DNA from: Oscillospiraceae bacterium
GTDB taxonomy: Bacteria > Bacillota > Clostridia > Oscillospirales > Ruminococcaceae
Reading direction: 5' to 3'
Assembly: GCA_017394565.1 (NCBI GenBank)
Contig: JAFPXW010000356.1
Coordinates: forward strand, 1-5,112
DNA length: 5,112 nt
Numbering within the stretch: position 1 is the stretch's first letter; the number at the start of each line of letters is the position of its first letter. Shown here in pieces: positions 1 to 5,112 of the stretch. A program made the translations under genes and the position numbers. The notes beneath the pieces are model-generated. The model was not told the DNA's origin, did not search any database, and saw only the letters and a program-made list of their open reading frames with translations.

Positions 1-1085
1 CACTGCTGTCCATCGCGATCGGTGCGACGGTCCTGTCCGGACTTGTGACCATTTATTATGATGTACCGCGTCAGAGGGGTGCGCAGTTCCGGAATTACGG
101 CGCTAATATGATCCTGACTGAAGCGGACGACAATTTCACGCTGGACGATATGCAGCAGGGGCTGTCCGTGATCCCGTCCGATTCGCTGGTCGGTGCAGCG
201 CCTTACCGCTATGAAAATGTCCGTATCCACGAGCGGCCGATCGTGGCTGCCGGAACGGATATGGCAGGTGCCAAGGCAACAAGCCCCTACTGGATGGTCG
301 AAGGCGAGTGGCCGGCTGCTGACGGGCAGATCATGGTCGGCGCAAATGTCGCCGAATCCTTCCGCCTGAAAACCGGCGAGATGCTGACTGTCAGCTTCAC
401 ACCGGACACGCAGGAAACACAGCAGGCAGGCGAAGCAATCGAGGATCACACGATCGACCTTGAGATCACAGGTATCCTGGATACCGGCGGCTCGGAGGAG
501 GATTATGTGTATCTGTCCCTGAATGACCTTGACACGCTCACAGGCGGCAGCGGTTCGATCGACGTGGCGGAGCTGAGTATTTCCGCCAATGCCGACCAGC
601 TCAGCGATTATGCTGACAAGATCAATGCAAGTGTTCCGTCTGTCAAGGCACACCTCGTCAAGCGCGTGACAGCATCCGAAACGACTGTCCTGAGCAAGCT
701 GCAGGCGCTTGTCCTGCTGGTCACCGTTGTTGTGCTTGCGCTGACGATGATCTGCGTGGCAACGACCATGACGGCAGTCGTGACCGAACGCCGCAAGGAG
801 ATCGGCCTGCGAAAAGCCATCGGCGCGTCTGACAGAAGCATCATCGGCGAATTTCTCGGCGAAAGCATGATGCTTGGCGGCATCGGCGGTGTTCTGGGCT
901 CCGGGCTTGGTTATCTGTTCGCACAGCAGGTGAGCATCAACGTCTTTTCCAGTTCGATCCGGTTCCAGTGGCTTCTGGTGCCGATCACGATCCTTGTATC
1001 GATCCTCGTCACCGGACTTTCGAGTCTGATGCCGATCCGGAGCGCGACCGAAGTCGATCCGGCACTGGTACTCAAGGGCGAATAA
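1..1085 (+). CDS. ABC transporter permease, FtsX/MacB family (5' end cut off)
   Basis: Membrane subunit of a MacB/LolE/FtsX-type ABC transporter. The reading frame is open from base 3, and the hydrophobic residues before base 45 (LLSIAIGATVLSGLV) look like the end of the first membrane helix, so the true start is upstream of the window; about 360 residues are visible. A large, mostly hydrophilic extracytoplasmic domain follows (about bases 60-690), as in the MacB periplasmic core domain. Three C-terminal helices lie near bases 699-782, 852-930 and 966-1035. Between the first two is the family hallmark ERRKEIGLRKAIGA (786-827), the cytoplasmic segment that contacts the ATPase. Such transporters usually work by mechanotransmission on substrates outside the membrane rather than by classical translocation. 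The ATPase gene follows 15 bases downstream of the stop. The substrate cannot be read from the sequence; lipoprotein, peptide or haem (HrtB-like) are possibilities. Confidence 0.9.
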   Translation, partial: LLSIAIGATVLSGLVTIYYDVPRQRGAQFRNYGANMILTEADDNFTLDDMQQGLSVIPSDSLVGAAPYRYENVRIHERPIVAAGTDMAGAKATSPYWMVEGEWPAADGQIMVGANVAESFRLKTGEMLTVSFTPDTQETQQAGEAIEDHTIDLEITGILDTGGSEEDYVYLSLNDLDTLTGGSGSIDVAELSISANADQLSDYADKINASVPSVKAHLVKRVTASETTVLSKLQALVLLVTVVVLALTMICVATTMTAVVTERRKEIGLRKAIGASDRSIIGEFLGESMMLGGIGGVLGSGLGYLFAQQVSINVFSSSIRFQWLLVPITILVSILVTGLSSLMPIRSATEVDPALVLKGE

Positions 1086-1086
1086 T

Positions 1087-1092
1087 GGAGGT
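1087..1092 (+). promoter_or_regulatory. Shine-Dalgarno site that decides the ATPase start
   Basis: GGAGGT lies one base after the permease stop codon. It is only 2 bases from the ATG at 1095 but 8 bases from the ATG at 1101, so the second ATG is the better start. The protein then begins MSLLELKHIYKIYG, the usual N-terminus of this ATPase family. Confidence 0.75.
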
Positions 1093-1100
1093 AAATGGCT

Positions 1101-1823
1101 ATGAGCTTATTAGAGTTGAAACATATTTATAAAATCTACGGCGAACTGCACGCGCTCGATGATGTCAGCCTGAAGGTCGAAAAGGGCGAGTGGGTGTCGA
1201 TCATGGGACCGTCCGGTTCGGGCAAGAGTACCATGATGAACATCATCGGCTGCATGGATAAGCCCAGCAAGGGCGAGGTGCTGCTGGACGGCGTGGACAT
1301 TTCCAAGGAAAGCGCCAGAAATCTGACCACGGTCCGCCGCGATAAGATCGGTCTGATCTTCCAGCAGTTCCATCTGGTCAATTATCTGACAGCCGTCGAA
1401 AACGTCATGCTGGCACAGTATTACCACAGCCTTCCGGACGAGAAGGAAGCGATGGAAGCCCTCGACCGTGTCGGACTTGCAGATCGCGCCAAGCACCTGC
1501 CGAGCCAGCTGTCCGGCGGTGAGCAGCAGCGTGTTTGCGTAGCACGTGCGCTCATCAATTATCCGGAGATCATCCTTGCGGACGAACCGACCGGCAACCT
1601 TGACGAAGCCAATGAGGAGATCGTTGTGGATCTGTTCCACAAGCTGCACAACGAGGGGACGACACTGATCGTCGTTACCCACGATCCGGAAGTGGCGGAA
1701 GTTGCACAGCGCACGCTCGTCCTCCGAAACGGCAAGCTGCACAAGGAGATCGTAAACCAGAACTTCACCGGCAAGATCCATTTTGACGACACAGACAGTT
1801 TCCGGAAGGAGGAAACGAAATGA
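1101..1823 (+). CDS. ABC transporter ATP-binding protein, LolD/MacB family
   Basis: Cytoplasmic ATPase partner of the upstream permease, 240 residues, the usual length for a stand-alone LolD/MacB/HrtA-type subunit. All nucleotide-binding motifs are intact: Walker A GPSGSGKS (residues 36-43), Q-loop FQQF (87-90), signature LSGGEQQR (137-144), Walker B IILADEPTGNLD (157-168) with catalytic Glu162, and H-loop His194 in VVTHD. The DEPTGNLD form is typical of the family that pairs with FtsX-domain permeases. The start at 1101 is preferred over an in-frame ATG at 1095 because of Shine-Dalgarno spacing. A short charged tail of about 25 residues follows the core fold. The stop overlaps the next start by 4 bases (ATGA), and the AAGGAGG at 1806-1812 for the next gene lies inside this one, so the lipoprotein is translationally coupled to the transporter. 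Confidence 0.95.
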   Translation: MSLLELKHIYKIYGELHALDDVSLKVEKGEWVSIMGPSGSGKSTMMNIIGCMDKPSKGEVLLDGVDISKESARNLTTVRRDKIGLIFQQFHLVNYLTAVENVMLAQYYHSLPDEKEAMEALDRVGLADRAKHLPSQLSGGEQQRVCVARALINYPEIILADEPTGNLDEANEEIVVDLFHKLHNEGTTLIVVTHDPEVAEVAQRTLVLRNGKLHKEIVNQNFTGKIHFDDTDSFRKEETK

Positions 1824-2263
1824 CAAAAAAAATCATAATGCTCCCTGTTTTGTTTGCGCTCGCCATCGGCATGACAGCCTGCGGTGAGAAATCCTACGCG
1901 GACGGCACCTACAGCGGCAGAAGTGCAGACTACATCAATGAGGAGGAAGGCGAGGAGGCCGGCAACGGCTACGGCGTGGTCGAACTGACGATCTCCGGCG
2001 GTCAGATCACGGCCTGCACCTACCAGACATTTGAGCTGGACGGTACCCTCAAGGATGAGGAATACGGCAAGGAAAACGGCGAGATCAAGAACAAGGATTT
2101 CTATAATAAGGCGCAGAAGGCACGGGCGGCGTGTGACAATTACGCACAGCAGCTCGTGGCCAAGCAGAATGTCAAGGACGTGGATGCGATCAGCGGCGCG
2201 ACGGTTAATTACGGAGAATTCAAGGAAGCTGTCGGCGAAGCGCTGAAGCAAGCGGAACAATAA
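1820..2263 (+). CDS. FMN-binding-domain lipoprotein, predicted covalent flavin carrier
   Basis: A 147-residue secreted lipoprotein. The N-terminus has two lysines, a hydrophobic stretch (residues 5-17) and the lipobox M-T-A-C with Cys21 as the lipidation site. The rest matches an FMN_bind domain (NqrC/RnfG C-terminal type): an opening YADGTYSGRS (26-35), a beta-rich part ending SGGQITACTY, a helix rich in Ala, Lys and Asn (95-118) and the motif D-A-I-S-G-A-T at 122-128. In this family the final Thr (here Thr128) carries FMN through a phosphoester bond added by ApbE. The protein should therefore be a one-domain electron carrier tethered outside the cytoplasmic membrane. An acidic insert (EEEGEEAG, 41-48) follows the first strand. 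AAGGAGG at 1806-1812 is 7 bases from the ATG. The flavin attachment is inferred from the motif; no apbE gene is in the window. Confidence 0.92.
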   Translation: MTKKIIMLPVLFALAIGMTACGEKSYADGTYSGRSADYINEEEGEEAGNGYGVVELTISGGQITACTYQTFELDGTLKDEEYGKENGEIKNKDFYNKAQKARAACDNYAQQLVAKQNVKDVDAISGATVNYGEFKEAVGEALKQAEQ

Positions 2264-2781
2264 TGAAACCGGTTCGCATCATTGCGCACGTCCTGACGGA
2301 TGCAGCCGTGATCGCAGCAGCGCTGGGCATTCCGGTGCTGCTGTCCGATCAGGGCAGGAGCATCCTGACCGGAACGGACGCCGTTTCGAGTGCATCGGTC
2401 GTCATTGACGCACCGTCGGGAGAATTCCTTGTGCTGCTGAATCCGGAGCTTCATCCGAATGAAGAAAACCTGACATTCTGGACGGACTTCTTTTCGGGGA
2501 AGGACGTGACGTTCTGCTTCGAGGATATTTCCTGCATGGTCGCCAGAAATGACACGGCTGCGCTGGATATGGCACAGTCCTATGCCTCGCGCTTGTCCGA
2601 GCATCAGATGACGGTACGGCAGGAGGATATCACGCTGATGCTGTCCCGTGCGGATCACGGGAAATTTGACGTGATCGTTCTTTCACGCGAGATGGCGGAG
2701 CACTACGCCGCAGAACATGGCATCCCGGACGGAACGCTCCGGTTTTCGAGCGAACAGACACCACAGGAGGAGACAACATGA
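2263..2781 (+). CDS. membrane-anchored protein of unknown function
   Basis: I do not recognise this 172-residue protein. Residues 5-27 form a moderately hydrophobic segment interrupted by His9 and Asp13, with the best core at AAVIAAALGIPVLL (14-27); this looks like an uncleaved anchor or signal peptide. The remainder is soluble and alternates predicted strands and helices: a strand at GEFLVLLN (53-60), then WTDFFSGKDVTFCFEDIS (73-90), a helix around 97-112, and a strand at FDVIVLS (135-141) after a Lys-Phe turn. This resembles a small alpha/beta (Rossmann- or binding-protein-like) domain, but no motif fixes a function. Two cysteines (85 and 91) lie close together. The C-terminus is polar (SSEQTPQEETT). 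The ATG overlaps the previous stop (TAATG) and has no good Shine-Dalgarno site, so it is probably made by reinitiation in fixed ratio with the flavin lipoprotein. The stop overlaps the cytochrome start by 4 bases. The context suggests an accessory part of the redox complex. Confidence 0.85.
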   Translation: MKPVRIIAHVLTDAAVIAAALGIPVLLSDQGRSILTGTDAVSSASVVIDAPSGEFLVLLNPELHPNEENLTFWTDFFSGKDVTFCFEDISCMVARNDTAALDMAQSYASRLSEHQMTVRQEDITLMLSRADHGKFDVIVLSREMAEHYAAEHGIPDGTLRFSSEQTPQEETT

Positions 2782-3329
2782 GAAAATGGAACGCAGTCCT
2801 CAGCATGGGGATCTTGGCACTATTTCTGGTTCATGCAGTTGCAGGCACATTGCAGATGGCCGGTTTTCTGGCAGGCGGATCGCAGATCCTGAAGATCATG
2901 GCATGGTGCATGGTCGCACTGATCGCCCTGCACACGATCATCGGCTGCAAGCTGACAGCAGACACCCTGAGCACCATCAAAAAATCAGGGGCATCCTATT
3001 TCAAAGAGAATCAGCTGTTCTGGCTGCGGCGGATCAGCGGATTTGCGATCATGGCATTTATCGCGAGTCACCTGGCTTTTTTTATGACCAGTACGGAGGA
3101 CGGCGCGGTACGGCTGCACGTTTTTGAGGGCGCACAGCTTGTGACGCAATTGCTTCTGGTCGTGTCCATCGCCCTGCACGTTCTGTCCAACATCCGGCCG
3201 CTGATGATCGCACTCGGCGCAAAGAAATTCAAGAATTTCCTGCTGGATCTGCTGGTGATCCTCAGCGTGTTGCTGCTGGCATCCGGCATTGGATTCATCG
3301 TGTACTTTATCCGCTGGAACGCCATTTAA
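2778..3329 (+). CDS. dihaem cytochrome b-type membrane subunit of a fumarate reductase/succinate dehydrogenase-like complex
   Basis: A 183-residue integral membrane protein with five predicted helices (about residues 6-30, 36-57, 86-105, 118-143 and 154-178). Each of the first four holds one histidine: His19, His52, His98 and His134. That is the axial-ligand pattern of type B cytochrome b subunits (B. subtilis SdhC, Wolinella FrdC), so two b haems are expected. WLRRISGF (82-89), leading into helix 3, resembles the conserved Arg-x-x-Gly region of these subunits. The positive-inside rule puts the N-terminus, the 58-85 loop and the AKKFKN loop (148-153) in the cytoplasm, with the acidic loop STEDGAVRLH (105-114) outside. 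It is somewhat shorter than its relatives, with almost no outer loop between helices 1 and 2. AGGAGG at 2765-2770 stands 7 bases before the ATG. Its place directly before the flavoprotein and iron-sulfur genes supports its role as membrane anchor and electron relay. Confidence 0.85.
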   Translation: MRKWNAVLSMGILALFLVHAVAGTLQMAGFLAGGSQILKIMAWCMVALIALHTIIGCKLTADTLSTIKKSGASYFKENQLFWLRRISGFAIMAFIASHLAFFMTSTEDGAVRLHVFEGAQLVTQLLLVVSIALHVLSNIRPLMIALGAKKFKNFLLDLLVILSVLLLASGIGFIVYFIRWNAI

Positions 3330-3336
3330 AAGGAGG
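3329..3336 (+). promoter_or_regulatory. strong Shine-Dalgarno site of the flavoprotein gene
   Basis: AAAGGAGG, close to the full anti-16S complement, starts on the last base of the cytochrome stop codon and stands 7 bases before the ATG at 3344. It suggests high, independent initiation for the flavoprotein, unlike the coupled junctions upstream. Confidence 0.75.
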
Positions 3337-3343
3337 GTGACGC

Positions 3344-4951
3344 ATGAAATGCATTCACATCGTCGGCGCAGGACTTGCCGGACTTTCGGCAGCCATCACG
3401 CTGGCATCGAAGGGCATTACCTGTAATCTGTTCTCGCTGCAGCCCTCTGAACGTGCGCAGTCGGTTCTGGCGGAAGGCGGCATCAACGGCGCACTGGATA
3501 CGATGGGCGAGGACGACTGCACAGAGAATCATTTCGCGGATACGCTGCGCGGCGGTGTGTATCTTGCCGATCCGAATGCAGTCGATCACCTGACGAAACA
3601 CGCGCCGGAGATCCTGCGCTGGCTGGAGAGACTCGGTGTTCCGTTCAACCGGACGGAAACAGACATAGCCCTGCGGAATTTCGGCGGCCAGAAGAAAAAA
3701 CGCACTGCCTACGCACAAAGTTCCACGGGCAAGATCATCATGACTGCCGTGATCGACGAAGCCCGGAAGTACGAAGTCAAGGGGCTCATCCGGCGGTTTC
3801 CCCACCATGAAATGATCCGGCTTCTGACGGATGGAGAAACCTGCCGCGGCGTGCGCATCCGGGATACCTTCACGGGAAAAATGCGCGACTACACCGGGAT
3901 CGTCCTGCTTTGCACCGGCGGCATGAACGGCGTATTTCCATCCATGACGACCGGAACGACACAGAATTCCGGCGATGCGGCGGCGACAGCTTTTGCGCAG
4001 GGGGCGGCCTTTTCCAATCTCGAAATGCTCCAGTACCATCCCACGACCATCGGCATCTCCGGCAAGCGCTGTCTTGTCACGGAAGCGGCACGCGGCGAGG
4101 GCGGACGGCTTTACATCGAGCGCGGCGGTGAAAAATGGTTCTTCATGGAAGAAAAATACCAGGAGCTTGGCAACCTCATGCCGCGTGACGTGGTTGCGCG
4201 AACGATGTTTTTCGTGCGGCGGCAGGAAGACTGCGGCGACCAGGTATTTCTCGATATGACGGGACTTCCGGAAGAAACATGGCAGCATAAGCTCTCTGAC
4301 CTGCGCATGGAGCTGATGCGCTATCTCGGCTTCGATCCGAAAACAAACCCCATTCCCGTGCAGGAGGGCATCCACTATTTCATGGGCGGTATTGATACGG
4401 ATGAAGACCATCGCACGAACCTCACTGGATTATATGCTGCCGGCGAATGTACCAGCCAGTACCACGGCGCGAACCGACTCGGCGGAAATTCGATGCTTGG
4501 CGCACTCTACGGCGGCAGGCGTGCAGCCGAAACCATTGCAGGCGGCGACATTCCGGATGCATCGGAAACCGTTGCTGCAAAAAGTGAGACCGAGCCTTTT
4601 GCAGTTCCTGCTTCCCCCGTCCTGATCCGGCGGATCAGCGAGATCCTGCTGTCCGGACTCGGCATTGTCCGCAGTGAGCAGGATCTGCTGCAAGCGCTCG
4701 GAAAGCTCCACGCGCTTGCAGCAGAAAAAGCCTATCTGCCGCGAGAAACAGCACGTTTTCAGCTTGCTGAGGCGATGCTTCGGTCGGCACTTGAGCGCCG
4801 TGAAAGCCGTGGTGCGCATTACCGTGAGGATTATCCGGAAACGAGCGAAGCCTACCGCAAGCCGACCATCGCGCAGGTGCAGCATGAGCAGCTGACGATC
4901 ACATTCCGTACACTTCCGGAAAGGAGGAAATCCGATGCAGATCACACTTGA
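3344..4951 (+). CDS. fumarate reductase/succinate dehydrogenase-type flavoprotein subunit
   Basis: Catalytic FAD subunit, 535 residues, predicted to interconvert fumarate and succinate in the cytoplasm; it begins directly with the dinucleotide-binding strand VGAGLAGLSAA (7-17) and has no signal peptide. Residues matching the E. coli FrdA active site are present: His232 in QYHPT, Thr246-Glu247 before AARGEGG, Arg281 in MPRD, His344 in HYFMGG and Arg378 in GANRLGGNS. GLYAAGEC (362-369) is the usual FAD-contact segment, and ESRGAH (487-492) is the C-terminal-domain hallmark. The position of the His that normally binds FAD covalently is Gln39 (RAQSVLAEGG, 37-46), so FAD is probably bound non-covalently. 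The protein is about 65 residues shorter than E. coli FrdA, mainly in the C-terminal part. L-aspartate oxidase (NadB) shares the fold, length and missing His, but the cytochrome b and iron-sulfur neighbours favour a membrane-bound fumarate reductase. The direction in vivo is not shown; fumarate reduction is likelier in an anaerobe. Confidence 0.9.
   Translation: MKCIHIVGAGLAGLSAAITLASKGITCNLFSLQPSERAQSVLAEGGINGALDTMGEDDCTENHFADTLRGGVYLADPNAVDHLTKHAPEILRWLERLGVPFNRTETDIALRNFGGQKKKRTAYAQSSTGKIIMTAVIDEARKYEVKGLIRRFPHHEMIRLLTDGETCRGVRIRDTFTGKMRDYTGIVLLCTGGMNGVFPSMTTGTTQNSGDAAATAFAQGAAFSNLEMLQYHPTTIGISGKRCLVTEAARGEGGRLYIERGGEKWFFMEEKYQELGNLMPRDVVARTMFFVRRQEDCGDQVFLDMTGLPEETWQHKLSDLRMELMRYLGFDPKTNPIPVQEGIHYFMGGIDTDEDHRTNLTGLYAAGECTSQYHGANRLGGNSMLGALYGGRRAAETIAGGDIPDASETVAAKSETEPFAVPASPVLIRRISEILLSGLGIVRSEQDLLQALGKLHALAAEKAYLPRETARFQLAEAMLRSALERRESRGAHYREDYPETSEAYRKPTIAQVQHEQLTITFRTLPERRKSDADHT
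4920..4927 (+). promoter_or_regulatory. Shine-Dalgarno site of the iron-sulfur subunit gene, inside the flavoprotein gene
   Basis: AAAGGAGG lies within the last codons of the flavoprotein and 7 bases before the ATG at 4935. It fixes that ATG as the start and makes the 17-base gene overlap credible. Confidence 0.75.
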
Positions 4952-5112
4952 AATTCTTCGCCGGATCTCGCCGGAAACGGAGCCATACTGGGAATCGCAC
5001 CCGTTTGAAACACCGGATGAAAACGCTACAGTCGCAACGGCACTCTGTGAAATGAACGAACAGCTTTCCGGGCAGCCCGGCACACGCCCGATCCGCTGGG
5101 CGTGCTCCTGCC
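4935..5112 (+). CDS. fumarate reductase/succinate dehydrogenase iron-sulfur subunit (3' end cut off)
   Basis: The first 59 residues of a FrdB/SdhB-like electron-transfer subunit; the frame is open to the window edge. It begins with a strand typical of the N-terminal ferredoxin-like domain (MQITLEILRRISPE) and continues through PYWESHPFE, as in the start of SdhB proteins. IRWACSC (53-59) matches the start of the [2Fe-2S] loop, Arg-Trp-x-Cys, making Cys57 the probable first cluster ligand; a further Cys follows at 59. The remaining [2Fe-2S] ligands and the [4Fe-4S]/[3Fe-4S] domain would lie beyond the window. The start overlaps the end of the flavoprotein gene by 17 bases. The protein would carry electrons between the cytochrome b haems and the FAD. 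The assignment rests on a short fragment plus gene order. Confidence 0.85.
   Translation, partial: MQITLEILRRISPETEPYWESHPFETPDENATVATALCEMNEQLSGQPGTRPIRWACSC

Noticed and set aside
45..47. GTG as the start of the permease
   Set aside because: The same frame is open upstream to the window edge and encodes the end of a membrane helix; there is no Shine-Dalgarno site before it.
1095..1097. ATG at 1095 as the ATPase start
   Set aside because: It is only 2 bases from GGAGGT; the in-frame ATG at 1101 has normal spacing.
1110..1826. Minus-strand open frame of 238 codons opposite the ABC ATPase gene
   Set aside because: The plus strand encodes a complete ATPase with all motifs; the reverse frame has low-complexity content and no upstream Shine-Dalgarno site of note.
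1559..2260. Minus-strand open frame of 233 codons across the ATPase/lipoprotein junction
   Set aside because: It spans two well-supported plus-strand genes and shows no domain.
3027..3039. 13-base direct match CGGCGGATCAGCG, also at 4628-4640
   Set aside because: Both copies encode Arg-Arg-Ile-Ser in unrelated contexts; only two copies occur and no repeat array is present.
3326..4411. Long open frame of 361 codons on the minus strand opposite the flavoprotein gene
   Set aside because: It lies opposite a gene with intact catalytic motifs, its translation shows no recognisable domain, and GC-rich codon use often leaves the complementary strand open.
4622..4638. Perfect 7-base inverted repeat around GGC (CTGATCC...GGATCAG)
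   Set aside because: It lies deep inside the flavoprotein coding region with no T-tract; it is explained by ordinary codons and is unlikely to be a terminator or operator.
3344..4951. L-aspartate oxidase (NadB) as the identity of the flavoprotein
   Set aside because: Length and the missing FAD-linking His would fit, but the gene lies between a dihaem-type cytochrome b and an iron-sulfur subunit with no nadA or nadC in view; it remains the main alternative.
4430..5083. Minus-strand open frame of 217 codons opposite the flavoprotein and iron-sulfur genes
   Set aside because: It runs across two supported plus-strand genes, and the translation has no recognisable features.

Overview
The window is a densely packed, single-strand (+) stretch with seven protein-coding genes and no intergenic space longer than 15 bases. 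The sequence suggests a Gram-positive anaerobe of the Bacillota/Clostridia type, possibly a gut Oscillospiraceae/Ruminococcus-like organism. The grounds are moderately high GC by eye, strong AAGGAGG-type Shine-Dalgarno sites, a lipobox lipoprotein with a short signal peptide, and the gene content. The taxonomic call is inference only.

Layout: (1) bases 1-1085, the 3' part of an FtsX/MacB-type ABC transporter permease whose start lies off the left edge. (2) 1101-1823, its LolD/MacB-type ATPase. (3) 1820-2263, a lipoprotein with an FMN-binding domain and a canonical ApbE-type flavinylation motif (DAISGAT). (4) 2263-2781, a membrane-anchored protein of unknown function. (5) 2778-3329, a five-helix membrane protein with one histidine in each of its first four helices, the pattern of dihaem cytochrome b subunits of succinate:quinone/quinol:fumarate oxidoreductases. 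(6) 3344-4951, a fumarate reductase/succinate dehydrogenase-type flavoprotein. (7) 4935 to the right edge, the N-terminal part of the iron-sulfur subunit. Junctions are ATGA, TAATG, ATGA, a 14-base gap and a 17-base overlap, so genes 2-7 are very probably one operon, with gene 1 joined by a 15-base gap.

The C-A-B order of genes 5-7 is that of type B Sdh/Frd complexes (Bacillus, Wolinella). The flavoprotein has no signal peptide and keeps the fumarate-site residues, so the active site should be cytoplasmic. Three things set the locus apart. The flavoprotein has Gln where FAD is normally covalently bound to His. The cytochrome b has almost no outer loop between helices 1 and 2 and lacks the acidic residues known from the Wolinella quinol site and proton path. 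A surface flavin lipoprotein and an unknown anchored protein are translationally coupled to it. A working hypothesis is an electron-transfer chain joining an extracytoplasmic flavin carrier through a dihaem membrane protein to cytoplasmic fumarate, with the ABC transporter perhaps serving cofactor or lipoprotein traffic. The family assignments are well supported; the chain itself is inference.
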